Part shown: positions 35,491-45,788 of the stretch, piece after piece | Position numbering within the stretch: the stretch's first letter is position 1 | How the letters are laid out: each line of letters begins with the position of its first letter | Assembly (NCBI GenBank): GCA_020740775.1 | Contig: JAHEWK010000011.1 | Location: 1,550,001-1,614,000, forward strand | Direction: 5' to 3' | Length of the DNA stretch: 64,000 bases | DNA from: Ilyonectria destructans | Taxonomy: Eukaryota > Ascomycota > Sordariomycetes > Hypocreales > Nectriaceae | Program-made: the position numbers and the translations under genes | The notes under the pieces: model-generated | What the model was told of the DNA's origin: nothing | Seen by the model: only the letters and a program-made list of their open reading frames with translations | The model's database searches: none

Positions 35491-36939
35491 CTAAAGCGTC
35501 ACCATGTATTCGTCATCCCCCTTTCGACCACTCAGCGGAGATCTGCCATTCGAAGGAGACCGATTATGCAACGGAGACCGGGCATTCGATGGAGGCCGAT
35601 CGATCAACGGAGACCGACGGTTCGATGGAGATCGATCAATCAACGGAGACCCACGGTTCGACGGAGATCGATCAATCAACGGAGTTCGAGCACTCGAAGG
35701 AGATCGATCATGCAACGAAGATCGACGATTATTCGACGGAGACCGGCCATTTGACGGAGACCGACCATTCGACGGAGATCGACTGAGTGCTAGAGCTCTC
35801 GGGGTCGATTTCCGTTTCCTCTTCACGGCGGCGGCTGCGGTCTCATTGGGCTCATGAGAAGGAAGCTCGCCCATCTCCTGAACCAAGATGCCCGCTGCGC
35901 CAAACAAGGGTACCGAGTCTGGAAAAGACAGCGTAAAGGGCACCCAGAATGTGTCGAGCCAGATATGGGGGGCTCGCCGTGGAGTGAGATGGTGTTCCTT
36001 GCGGGACAGGGAAGCAATCTTCCCGAGAACCCAGAACATGTCTGTCGCAAAGACCTTTTGGTCCCGACCAGCGGAATGCTCCAGCTCTTTGACATATCCT
36101 TGGGCGATCTGGTCCGCCAGGCCCGCCAGCGAAATCACCAGAGCACGCGTCTTGCCGGAACGGATCGCGTCCACGTCCTCGAACCCTTCCTCCACGTAGT
36201 CGACATGGACTTGCCGAATGATTCCATTAGATGTTACCAGTCCGAAGTGGTCTGGCCGGTTGGGCATTGGGTACATGCCCTGTGCTATCGCCCAACCTCT
36301 CATAGCTTCTCGAGAGTGTGCCGGACAGAGAAGGTTAATATGTGAGGTTGGACGGCCCTCGAAGCCGTAGTACAGCATAGCAGCAGGGCCACAGACCACA
36401 TAGGGAATATGGCCGAACAACTCTGCGATTCGGGTGATGGCTTCGCGGACGGCGGCGCGGTCCATCCGCCGGTACTCAGCCGCCACGGGGGCGGTGATTG
36501 AACCCTCTGATTTTGGCCGACGCGGCTTTCTGGCGCTGTCTTTTCGCGTTGGAGGCCGAGATGTATCACGAAGTTGCCTCTCCGTGTTCTTAAGAGGCTC
36601 AAATGAAGGCCTTGGTGTGGTAGGCCGGGGGAACGCGGCTTGTATCCCAGGCATAATTGGGTCTGAACGGTGACGCGCTATGTGAGCCTCTGAGCGACGC
36701 GGGCGCCGCCGTTGACTCCGGCCTGAAGCCGGGCTGTTAATGGTTTCCGTCGTGAGCGACATGTGAGCTTGCGCTTGACGAGGTGGTTTTAAAGAGTGCC
36801 GGGCGCGTTGAGACGCCCGTAGAGAAGCGGGAGTTGGCGTTGGAGTTGGCGTTCGCGTTGGCGTTCGCGTTCGTTGGGCTCTGTCCGGGCGATCAGGAGA
36901 GAGGCCCAACGCGGTTCGTAGCCATGAGCCAAAGCCCAT
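35491..36939 (-). CDS. Nucleotidyltransferase-like protein, RSPSN repeat tail
   Basis: An intronless 482-aa protein. Residues 1-150 are basic and Arg/Pro/Thr-rich, with a TPTPTPTP tract. Residues about 160-330 form a compact domain: REAITRIAELFGHIPYVVCG, then PAAMLYYGFEGRPTSHINLL, then QVHVDYVEEGF. This resembles the minimal nucleotidyltransferase fold (GGxA...R.T.DIDL), but the usual acidic pair is replaced by SHINL, so a catalytically inactive member is inferred. Residues about 390-470 are tandem 12-residue units of the type RSPLIDRSPSNR, encoded by an 18/36-nt minisatellite (35540-35790). The tail is SR-like and could be phosphorylated. Function is unknown. Confidence 0.75.
   Translation of the reverse strand: MGFGSWLRTALGLSPDRPDRAQRTRTPTRTPTPTPTPASLRASQRARHSLKPPRQAQAHMSLTTETINSPASGRSQRRRPRRSEAHIARHRSDPIMPGIQAAFPRPTTPRPSFEPLKNTERQLRDTSRPPTRKDSARKPRRPKSEGSITAPVAAEYRRMDRAAVREAITRIAELFGHIPYVVCGPAAMLYYGFEGRPTSHINLLCPAHSREAMRGWAIAQGMYPMPNRPDHFGLVTSNGIIRQVHVDYVEEGFEDVDAIRSGKTRALVISLAGLADQIAQGYVKELEHSAGRDQKVFATDMFWVLGKIASLSRKEHHLTPRRAPHIWLDTFWVPFTLSFPDSVPLFGAAGILVQEMGELPSHEPNETAAAAVKRKRKSTPRALALSRSPSNGRSPSNGRSPSNNRRSSLHDRSPSSARTPLIDRSPSNRGSPLIDRSPSNRRSPLIDRPPSNARSPLHNRSPSNGRSPLSGRKGDDEYMVTL
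35540..35790 (-). repeat. Coding minisatellite (RSPSN units)
   Basis: 18-nt units such as CGATCAATCAACGGAGAC, often paired into 36-nt units, all in frame, encode the Arg/Ser/Pro tail of the protein gene at 35491-36939. Unit sequences vary by a few substitutions, so copy number probably differs among strains. Confidence 0.8.
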
Positions 36940-37503
36940 GATGGGTATTGACCGCGATAAAAAAATAAATTCGCTTCCCTTACTGTTTTGGAAGTCGTAT
37001 TGGGAAGCAGTTGTCTCTGAGGGAGCTAGTACGCGTAATGTGCTAGTATATCGGGCTGTTGATGCTTAGGTGGCAAGGAATGAGATCAAGCAATTTTAGT
37101 CTAGCGGTGAAGTTGCAGAGCCCACAAAAGAACTACATGGACCATGCACGCAACTTATAATATAAAGAAATTGAACGGATTTGAACATCTTTATTGTTCC
37201 TATGTGTCTTGTGAAGCTACTGCTTTGTTCGATTTTGTTGGGGGTTTGTTCAACTCTTGGCTTAACGCGCCGCAGCCCCTTTTGCGCTGCTGCGGGGAAG
37301 CGTTCGGTCGCGCCGACGCGCCAGGAAAGGGGCAGGCGGGAGACAAATCATGCAAGAAATTAATACCGTGGATCCGCTCCTGCCTCGTGCAAGAATTCGT
37401 AAACACGGCATGGTCTCTATATCGTCCGTCCCGACCGACTCCAACGCCCCGTAATCTTACAAGTTTATTCCGAAGCCTCCGCATGTCCGTTTCTTCCGCT
37501 TCC
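36940..37503. other. Spacer
   Basis: Upstream region of the repeat-tailed gene and 3' flank of rpn11, both on the minus strand. No supported gene. Confidence 0.4.
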
Positions 37504-38659
37504 TCATAGCTCCTCCTCCACATCCATCTGCTCACCATTCGCTCGTCCCTTGGATCCCGCTGGGCTGTCCTTTTTGGGCATCGTCGCCTCCTTGTCAATC
37601 ATCTGTCGCGAAACTGACACGATATTGTCTTCGATGAGCTCCTGGCCAACGTCTTCGAGATGCTTCTTCGGATCAAGCTTGCCGACGTATCGGGTCTTGA
37701 GTTGATCCTTAGTCAGCTCAGTCTCCTCCTTCACGCGGGTCTCGTAGCCATCGGCCAGGGTGACCAAGCGCTGAAGCTTATCCTTGTTCTTTGACCCCTC
37801 TAATCTGAAATCATCCATCTCCAGCGCCTCGGTCCAGACGTGCTTGTGGAGGTTCATCAGCATGTTCTCCTCGAGCGCCGTCTTGCGGTAGTCGATTGCG
37901 ATCGAGTAGTAGTGTCGGTTTAAACCGTGGATAAGAGCCTGGATGGAAGGCTTGTTAAGGTGACCCAAGTTGCTCGTGCTCTGGCGGGGCTCTTGACCCA
38001 TCATCAAGAGCTGAGGGTTGATGAGACGGAATGCGTCAATGACGACCTTGCCCTTGACTGACTGGATGGGATCGATAACGACGGCGACGGCTCGGGGGTT
38101 CAGCTGCTCGAAGGACTGCTGGGTGTTGATATCGACTGACGAGAGCCAGCATCCAAAACCGGGATGGGAGTGGTACCAGCCGACAACGGACTCGGGTCTA
38201 TTCAGGTCAGCCAAAGAACACCACACATGTCGTTATCGAAGGGAGGCAATGACGTACCGTCCTGTTTGCCGCAACATGTCCATCATCTTGGTCTGGAAAA
38301 CGGGATCGACAGCCTCGACGCTGACACCGGTACCGCTTTGAGGCATAGCAAACACATCCATAACCTTGACGGTGAAGTCATCCACGAACTCGCCCAGCAT
38401 CAAACCCATGACTTCCATGGGCACACCTGCGCGACCATGCCGAAGCATCTTCAGCAAGGCCAGGGACGAAATGTAGACGGTTTCGGAGTTGTCGATCAGG
38501 TTTGTGTTGTCCTATGATCCCGGCACATTAGTGAGGTCTCGAGACACCTGGGTCATCCAAGCAGGGAGCTTGAATGGCTGGAGAAGAGCTTACCGTGCCA
38601 TGGGCAGCTCCTCCAAGGCCCATACCACCGCCACCTAATAGGTTCCGGAAGCGCTCCAT
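37504..38659 (-). CDS. rpn11: 26S proteasome deubiquitinase Rpn11
   Basis: A 337-aa protein in three exons (38659-38594, 38511-38258 and 38197-37504; introns of 82 and 60 nt). It begins [17 protein letters not shown], as Rpn11/PSMD14 orthologues do. The MPN+/JAMM zinc site is intact: Glu55 in MEVMGLMLG, His116 and His118 in [16 protein letters not shown], and Asp129. Rpn11 removes ubiquitin chains from substrates in the proteasome lid, with Rpn8 as partner. C-terminal helices follow and the protein ends in an acidic EQMDVEEEL with a Lys/Pro/Ser-rich extension before it. Divergent from the deacetylase gene, with 601 nt between the start codons. Confidence 0.97.
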
Positions 38660-39260
38660 TGTGCTGAAAATGATCTTTTATGGGGTCGGGCAGAGAGTTT
38701 GTATGAGGAAATGGGACAGATATGGGGTAGGGGAGCTGTGGTTGAGGGTGATAGCGGAGGACGGTCGTCGTGATCGGAGCTTGCGTTGAGAGGTGGTTGA
38801 CGTTGACGCCAGCCCGGGAGCCTAGAAAGCCACAGCTCCATGAGCTTAGTCACGTCACGTGCAACTGCCACTGTGGCGATGGTTCAGCCTCGCAGGCACC
38901 CTTGCGGACGTCGCCAAGGTGGGGGCGGTGGATGCTCTGTGGCTGGACCAATGACGACACATGCCCAGGCACTGCAGCATGCGACTAGCCAGCCTTGACG
39001 CACCAAAGTTTATCCGCGATGTACCTTGCGCTGGCCTGTGGCGCTTCCGCAGCCGCCTCCGTCCGTGTAGTTCGTTCTCACCTTCTTGACCTTAGAAACT
39101 TCCCCCGATCATTCACCCCACCTGGTCGATCATGTCGAGCTCCCTTTGAGCTGACTTCGACTGGTTATATCGACGGATAATCGCCTCATTTCGAATCCCA
39201 CCGTATCCACTTTTCCGATTCCCACCTCCCGATTCGCGACGCCAACCGTCCAGCAGCATC
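38660..39260. promoter_or_regulatory. Bidirectional rpn11/rpd3 promoter region
   Basis: 601 nt between two divergent housekeeping start codons. A CACGTGC box (part of TCACGTCACGTGCAAC) lies at about 38851-38867; this E-box/CACGTG core is a common fungal bHLH site. I see no TATA box, consistent with housekeeping promoters. Confidence 0.5.
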
Positions 39261-41380
39261 ATGGGAGACATCACTGTGAATCTCGGCTCGGCGGCGCTCA
39301 ATGGCTCATCGCCCAAGAAGGTCGCCTACTTCTACGACTCCGACATCGGTAACTATGCATATGTCACCGGTCATCCCATGAAGCCTCACCGTATTCGCTT
39401 GGCGCATAGTTTAATTATGCAGTACAACCTCTACCAGAAGATGGAGATCTACGTCAGTCGCCTCGCGTCGCTTCCAGCCGTGTCTTATGATAGCCTGGCG
39501 CTGGAGTACCTTTGCTGACCGGATAACAGCGTGCGAAGCCCGCGACTAGAGGTGAAATGACCCAATTTCACACGGACGACTACATCGACTTTCTCCAAAA
39601 GGTCACTCCCGACAACATGGACAGCTTCATGCGCGAGCAGGGCAAGTACAACGTCGGCGACGATTGCCCTGTTTTCGACGGCCTCTTTGAGTTTTGCGGT
39701 ATCAGCGCCGGTGGCAGCATGGAGGGTGCCGCGCGCCTGAATCGTCAGAAGTGCGACATTGCGATCAACTGGGCTGGAGGTCTTCACCACGCCAAGAAGT
39801 GTGAAGCAAGTGGCTTCTGCTACGTCAACGGTTTGTGGCTAATTCCAGGACGTTTTCCCACGCCATTCTAACCAACTTTTAGATATCGTTCTGGGAATCC
39901 TTGAACTTCTCCGGTTCAAGAAGCGAGTTCTCTACATCGATATTGACGTTCATCACGGCGACGGTGTCGAAGAAGCCTTTTACACGACCGATCGAGTCAT
40001 GACCGTGTCTTTCCACAAGTACGGCGAATATTTCCCTGGAACCGGTGAGCTTCGAGACACTGGCATTGGCCAGGGAAAGAATTATGCCGTCAACTTCCCG
40101 CTCCGCGACGGAATCACCGACCAAACGTATAAGTCAATCTTCGAGCCGGTCATCGAAAACGTCATGAAGTTTTACCAACCCGAGGCGGTTGTCTTGCAAT
40201 GTGGTGGAGATAGTCTGTCTGGTGATCGATTGGGCTGCTTCAACCTCAGTATGGACGGCCACGCCAACTGCGTCAACTACGTCAAGAGTTTCAACCTTCC
40301 CACGCTTGTTCTGGGCGGCGGTGGCTACACCATGCGGAATGTTGCGCGCACCTGGGCATTTGAGACTGGTGTTCTTGTTGGACAGGAGATGGACCGCACT
40401 CTCCCGTACAACGAATATTACGAGGTATGCGAAATCGTTCCCGGTGTGAGGACTCTACTGACCATCTCAAGTACTATGCCCCTGACTTTGAATTGAACGT
40501 TCGTTCTTCAAACATGGAAAACTCCAATAGCCGAGAGTACCTCGAGAAGATCACTGCTGCCGTCATTGACAACCTTCGACAAACCGGACCGGTACCCTCA
40601 GTCCAGATGCAAGATGTCCCTCGAAAGCCATTTGGAGGAATGACCGACGAGGAAGAGGCCGAGCTCGATGACCTCGACGAAGACGAGAACAAGGATGTTC
40701 GCATGACCGAGCACAGATGGGACAAGCGGGTTGAGAATGATGCCGAATTTGAGGCCAGTGATGATGATGAGATGGCTCGCAACAATGGCGCAACACGAAT
40801 CAGCGATAACAAGCGACCATTCACGGATTTCGGAAAGGGAGACATGGAGGTCGACAGCGGCGACGCCTCTCCTGCCCCCGGTACGAACGGCACCGCGGTT
40901 GAGGAGCCAGTTGTCGAGGAGACACATGATATCAACGATGACACCATCGAGGACATTTCGGCTCAGGAGCAGCATGAGAAGGAGCAGTCTGAGAAGGAGT
41001 CTGAAAAGCCGGAGGAGACTCCCAAGGAACCCGAAAAGAGCAACATAGACGGTGATGGTGATGTTGGAATGGAAGACTCTGCCCCAGCAGAAGATACCAC
41101 GACAATCAAGAAGGAGGAAGTCGAGCCCGAGGCAGCCCCGGAGGCCGCACCGACTGAGAAGCCAGTGGAAGACGAGCCTGCCACCAAGGATCCCACACCC
41201 GAAGTGGCTGCCAAGGACCCAACGCCGGAGTCCAAGCCCGCCGAGGATACTTCGGAGAAGCCTACTGAGGACGTCGAAGAGAAGCCCAAGGACGAGCAAC
41301 CCGCGGATGCAATGGATGTCGATACCGAGAAGGACAAGCCTGAGGAGACAAAAGAGAAGAGCAAAAGCCCGGGGCACTAG
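39261..41380 (+). CDS. rpd3: Class I histone deacetylase, Rpd3 type
   Basis: A 647-aa protein in four exons (39261-39452, 39530-39830, 39883-40424 and 40472-41380; introns of 77, 52 and 47 nt). The first 400 residues are the deacetylase fold: [20 protein letters not shown], the active-site loops [19 protein letters not shown] and [17 protein letters not shown], and [18 protein letters not shown] and [15 protein letters not shown]. Zn ligands and catalytic His pairs are all present. The remaining roughly 230 residues are an unusually long Glu/Lys/Pro/Asp-rich acidic tail, typical of the filamentous-fungal RpdA form as opposed to yeast Rpd3. It acts in nuclear Sin3-type co-repressor complexes. 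Confidence 0.96.
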
Positions 41381-42184
41381 GATAGCTTCCATGGCTTCTG
41401 AGTGTACAACTCGGTTCGACATCCTGCCGGTTCTCAACACAAGTTGTCCCGCACTTGTCCTCTCATGTTCACTTTTAGGACCCCGAGAGCTTCAGCTCCC
41501 AGGCATTCTGATTTCGAGCTTTTTGTATCTATAGCGTGGTAAGATGTGGCCTGAGGCGTTCCAGGCGTAGGATCACGGGCGGCAGGGAAGGGAAAGAACA
41601 AGCCAGGGAGAGGTGTGCACCTCGGCTTCATCCGCTCAAGGGATGCTTTACGTCCTGCCTGAGGATTTTTTGTTTTGAGATTTCGATCATAGCGTATGGA
41701 ATATAATTGCATTCACTTTTAGGCCTAGTTCCCCGTTTCTCGTTTGTCTACCTATACTGCGTAGGAGATGTGATGGCCGTATCGGTACACATCAAAGCTG
41801 GAGGAGCTTCACAATCATTGCACTCGAGTCTGTCGCAAAGAGTGACTCATGAACAAAATCCTTCCTAATTACCAAGACAGATATAACAGTTGGGCAACAA
41901 GCGAAACGCTCTAAAATGTCCGCCCGAATACGGGCTGGTTCCCAACGGCCGTGGCTTCGACGATACCTGAGGAGAGGCCAAGTCTAAACCAGCTGCTGCC
42001 TGCTAGACTTCCCCGTCACACCACCAAGAACTGCCCTTTCCCCGGCATGCAAGCCTTCTACTGCTCGACCGAGACCTAGACGCAACCTATCAAGGCGTGC
42101 AAATACACCAAGTGCAGTGAAAAGTACACCAGCGGTACGATCAAGGTAGCTTAGAAGCGCGGCGGAAATCGCTGGTAAGTACAA
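41381..42184. other. Spacer with decayed sequence
   Basis: The deacetylase 3' flank, then from about 41950 sequence that may be the upstream part of the chitinase relic. There is no intact gene. Confidence 0.35.
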
Positions 42185-42415
42185 GCTCAAGGGCTGTGCT
42201 GTCCGAAGACGCTCCCTTTAAGAACTGTCACTGGGTGGGCAAAGGGACCTGTAACAACAAAATGTGTTTCTACAAGGACGTGTAGTTGGATTTGGGCACG
42301 TATGGCGATATTGTAGGATCCTGAGCTGGAAACTACCACAAAAAGATGGTGGACTGTAACAACTCCCAAGAACATCAACCCCTTTCCGCCTATTTCCCTC
42401 GACGCTACGATTAGT
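42185..42415 (+). pseudogene. Chitinase C-terminal relic
   Basis: One plus-strand frame reads EDAPFKNCHWVGKGTCNNK, then MCFYKDV, stop, LDLGTYGDIVGS, stop, AGNYHKKMVDCNN. The phrase CHWVGKGxC...C, a Tyr-Gly-Asp and the later Cys match the Cys-rich C-terminal module that follows the GH18 domain in LysM/killer-toxin-like fungal chitinases. In-frame TAG and TGA codons and loss of the catalytic part show it is dead. The transitions are compatible with RIP but too few to prove it. Confidence 0.5.
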
Positions 42416-43072
42416 AGAGGCGGAGGAACAGGAATAGGATGAGACCAGAGAGTAACGACTAGATAAGGGTCATCAGCACGCCGTCATTGGCTGCAAAGGA
42501 GGATATTCCAGGTAGACAGCAGTTACTGTTGCAACCACAGGATCAGCTGCCTGTGGCAGCCGGAATAACGACCAGACCGAGCACAAAGATAGCATGGTTT
42601 TGGCACAACGAAAGATATGCGTTTTTGAACGATTTGCCAGGCTCACATAGCTAGCTGGTAAACTCACTGTTTGTTCAGACCATGCTCAGACTGATACTGG
42701 ATTTGATGTGGAGGAGTTGAGGAGCAAGACACTATGCGGGGCCAGAAAAAGTGGGGTCACATGATTTTGTCTGTGCCCATGACAACTTTTGTCTGCGCCA
42801 ATCGCAAGACTCAAAATAATTATTCCCAACTGCGATATCCCACCATCAACGTTCTATCCATCCGTTCCTCGCAACACCCAGCGGCCTCCCACAACCCCAA
42901 TCGCTCCCGTCAATGTAGCACTAACTTCCATATCTATTCTGCTCTCCTCCAGCGGCCATCGCCGGCCCGTGACGTGCAATCTCCCCTCCCGCTGCGGCTG
43001 CGTTCTGCCGCTTGAGTCACCCCTCCATCCCGCCCACCCATCAGCGATCTCCATCGCATCACCATCGCAGCC
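42416..43072. promoter_or_regulatory. Upstream region of RPC34 gene
   Basis: Relic flank followed by the promoter and C-rich leader of the Pol III subunit gene (CATCCCGCCCACCCATC-like tract just before the ATG). No extra gene. Confidence 0.4.
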
Positions 43073-44283
43073 ATGCCGACCCCCGCCCCCCCAGCAGAGG
43101 GTGATGCCGCCACCGCCAAGTTGTCCGTCTGGAAGGAGGCCTTGTATGACCGCTGCCGCGAGTCCGGCGTCGACATGTTCTCCCAGGACGACCTGCTCCG
43201 CCTCGACGTCATCCCAAACCGCGACCTGATGCTGCTCGCCCGCGTCGTCCAGTCCCTCAGCGATGACAAGCTCTTCATTACCATGCGCGAGGCCTCGGGT
43301 CAGGTCTCGTGGAAGTGGCGCGACGCCACGGAGGCGCACAAGTATGTTGCGACGGCTCGCTCCCTTAAGATGCCTTGCTGACAGCCTGCCTCTCCAGGTA
43401 TAAGCAGTGCTCGACCGACGAACAGATCATGGTCTACTCCCTTATCGACGACTCGGGTGGTGATGGAATCTGGTCCCAAACCCTCCAGAGGCGGTTAAAC
43501 ATGCACGACTCGGTCCTCAAGAATGCTCTTAAGCAGCTTCAGACCAAGGGCCTCATCGCCCCGTTCAAGAATGTCGAGCACCCCAACAAGAAGATGTACA
43601 TCAAGGCCTCCATCCGTCCTAGTGACCGCGCCACCGGAGGGCCCTGGTATACGGACCAGAACCTCGATGAGGCCTTCATTGAGGACCTGCAGCGCGTCGT
43701 CTTCGACTTCATCAAGCGCCAGAGCAGCTACCACACCACCCACGGAGGGGGCGCCGCCCGGTCCCAGGTGCCCAAGAAAGGCATTGTCAAGGGTACAGTG
43801 GATAAGGGCAAGAAACGAGACGCTGGTCAACTGGACGAACCCCCCTCCAAGGCCGTCAAGACCTCTGTGACTGCGACCCCGAAGAAGGACGCCCTCCTGC
43901 CCCTCCCTGCCGGCTACACAGGCTATCCCACCGTCCGCGACATCGCGCGTCTCCTGTCCACCAGCGGCATCACCCACAACACTATCCTTTCCGAAGTCGA
44001 CGTCAAGAAGCTCATTGACGTCCTTGTCTGGGACAACCTCATCGAGCCAGTTAAGGTCGCCGGCAAGGTTGGTTACCGTGTCGCCCGGATCGCAAAGCAG
44101 TCCATCGAAAGCTGGGCTGGCCGCGAGGATCCCACGGGGCGTGAAGGCGGCCCTGAGTCGCACATGAGCTCCTTCACAGAGGCACCCTGCGGTCGTTGCC
44201 CGGTGTTTGACCTCTGCGAAGAAGGCGGACCCGTTGGTCCCAGTAACTGTGAGTACTTCAAGACGTGGCTGGGGGTTGAATAA
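43073..44283 (+). CDS. rpc34: RNA polymerase III subunit RPC34 (RPC6)
   Basis: A 384-aa protein in two exons (43073-43341 and 43398-44283; 56-nt intron). Two winged-helix segments lie at about residues 15-85 and 95-165, including YSLIDDSGGDGIWSQTLQRR, LKNALKQLQTKGLIAPFK and MYIKASIRPSDRATGGPWYT. A Lys-rich insert follows, then a third winged-helix-like part (ILSEVDVKKLIDVLVWDNLIE). The end carries CGRCPVFDLCEEGG...CEYFKTWL, the four Cys of the iron-sulfur cluster known in RPC39/Rpc34. The protein is part of the Pol III initiation subcomplex that contacts TFIIIB at tRNA and 5S promoters. Confidence 0.95.
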
Positions 44284-44827
44284 GACCCGTGAGCGTCAGT
44301 CCCCTTGCCTATTGCGAACATAACATCGGGGATTGAATTCCCCGACATTGAGAGCCAATGGAAGCGAACGAGTGTGGTCACCAAATACCTGGCGGGGAAC
44401 GGAGTTTTTGGATCTGGTTTTCGTCTTTTCCGGAGAGCATAGCAGCGGCGCAGGCATAGAAAAAAAATCAATATGACCCCACAGAGTCACTCAGCGAGAT
44501 ACCTAGGTAGGCATAAATGAATATCCACTACCCATCGCAACATCACACATTATTCCTCTTCTTCAATCGTGCTGGAAGGTCGTCGTGAACGTACATCATC
44601 ATTTGAGGAGAAAAGATATTAAGGGAAGCCAATGTCAAATCATCACAGGTAGATACGGTACTTCATAAGTGGGGTCTTAACAGTTGACATTTTCAGTAGC
44701 TAACTCAAAGGGCCGGCCAACTTGTGAATCACCAGCCGCAATTGCTAGCCCTCGCCAAGGTTTTTATGTCATGTGCTTCCAAAATCCCAAATCACCTTTG
44801 CTCAGTACGTACAAGCCAAGGAAGCGT
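44284..44827. other. Convergent spacer RPC34/cyclophilin
   Basis: Downstream flanks of two convergent genes. Nothing else recognised. Confidence 0.45.
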
Positions 44828-45788
44828 TTACAGCTCACCAGAGGCGACAATGGTGGGCTTCTCCTTGTAGTTAACAGCACCGCTTCCGGAGCCGGTAGCC
44901 TCAAGAGCCTTAACAATGTCAAGGGAGTCCTGGTCGGCGACCTCACCGAAGACGACGTGGCGGCCGTTGAGCCACGAGGTAACAACGGTGGTGACGAAGA
45001 ACTGGGAGCCGTTGCTGTGAAGTGCCCAATTAGCGACATGATGCATGTTCGGTTGCCATGGAGAGTAGCTTACGTGTTGGGGCCAGCGTTGGCCATGGAC
45101 AGCAGACCAGGTCGGTCGTGCTTCAGCTGGAAGTTCTCATCGGCGAACTTCTCGCCGTAGATGGACTTGCCACCAGTGCCCTTGAAAAATGTAAGTTATT
45201 GTTTAAACTTGCGGGTGGGGTATTGGAGTGGCGTACGTTGCCACGGGTGAAGTCACCACCCTGGAGCATGAACTCGGGGATGATGCGGTGGAAGGCAGAA
45301 CCAGCATAGCCGAAGCCCTTCTCGCCGGTGCAGAGAGCGCGGAAGTTCTCAGCGGTCTTGGGGACAACATCGTTGTAGAGGTTGAAGTTGATGCGACCGG
45401 ACTGGCCTGTGCGGGAGGAAAGAAGATGTCAGCTCAGATAGGACAACAAAGGACGTGATTGAAGCAGGCGCGGGTGAGGGGTCGCCATGTCAACATGACA
45501 AATACCGCGAAAACACGGCCTGACGATGCAGTGGGCGATTGCGAGGGCCAGATACAGCCATGGAAGCAGCCAGGAGCTTTGGCTTGATGGAATCTGATGA
45601 ATTCGGGTGGATTGAGGACTTACTCTGGACGGTGGAGGTAGGCTTGCCGTTCTGCATGACGGGGCCCTCCCAGGTGACGTCGAAGTAACTGTCGAACGAG
45701 GTCAGCATCGAGAGCGAGAGTCAAGGAGGATACCATTGACGACTGTCAAGGACCAAAATGGGAGAGCTTACACCTTGCTGTTACCCAT
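44828..45788 (-). CDS. cpr1: Cyclophilin A peptidyl-prolyl isomerase
   Basis: A 181-aa single-domain cyclophilin in five exons: 45788-45772, 45688-45624, 45406-45237, 45180-45074 and 45014-44828. The first exon is only 17 nt (MGNSK). Catalytic Arg68 is in [29 protein letters not shown] and the cyclosporin-binding Trp in [12 protein letters not shown] are present, so it should bind cyclosporin A. It is slightly longer than the 165-residue core because of an N-terminal loop ([16 protein letters not shown]). Intron 2 is long (217 nt). No targeting presequence is seen, so it is the cytosolic form; an alternative upstream start was not looked for beyond the promoter. Confidence 0.97.
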
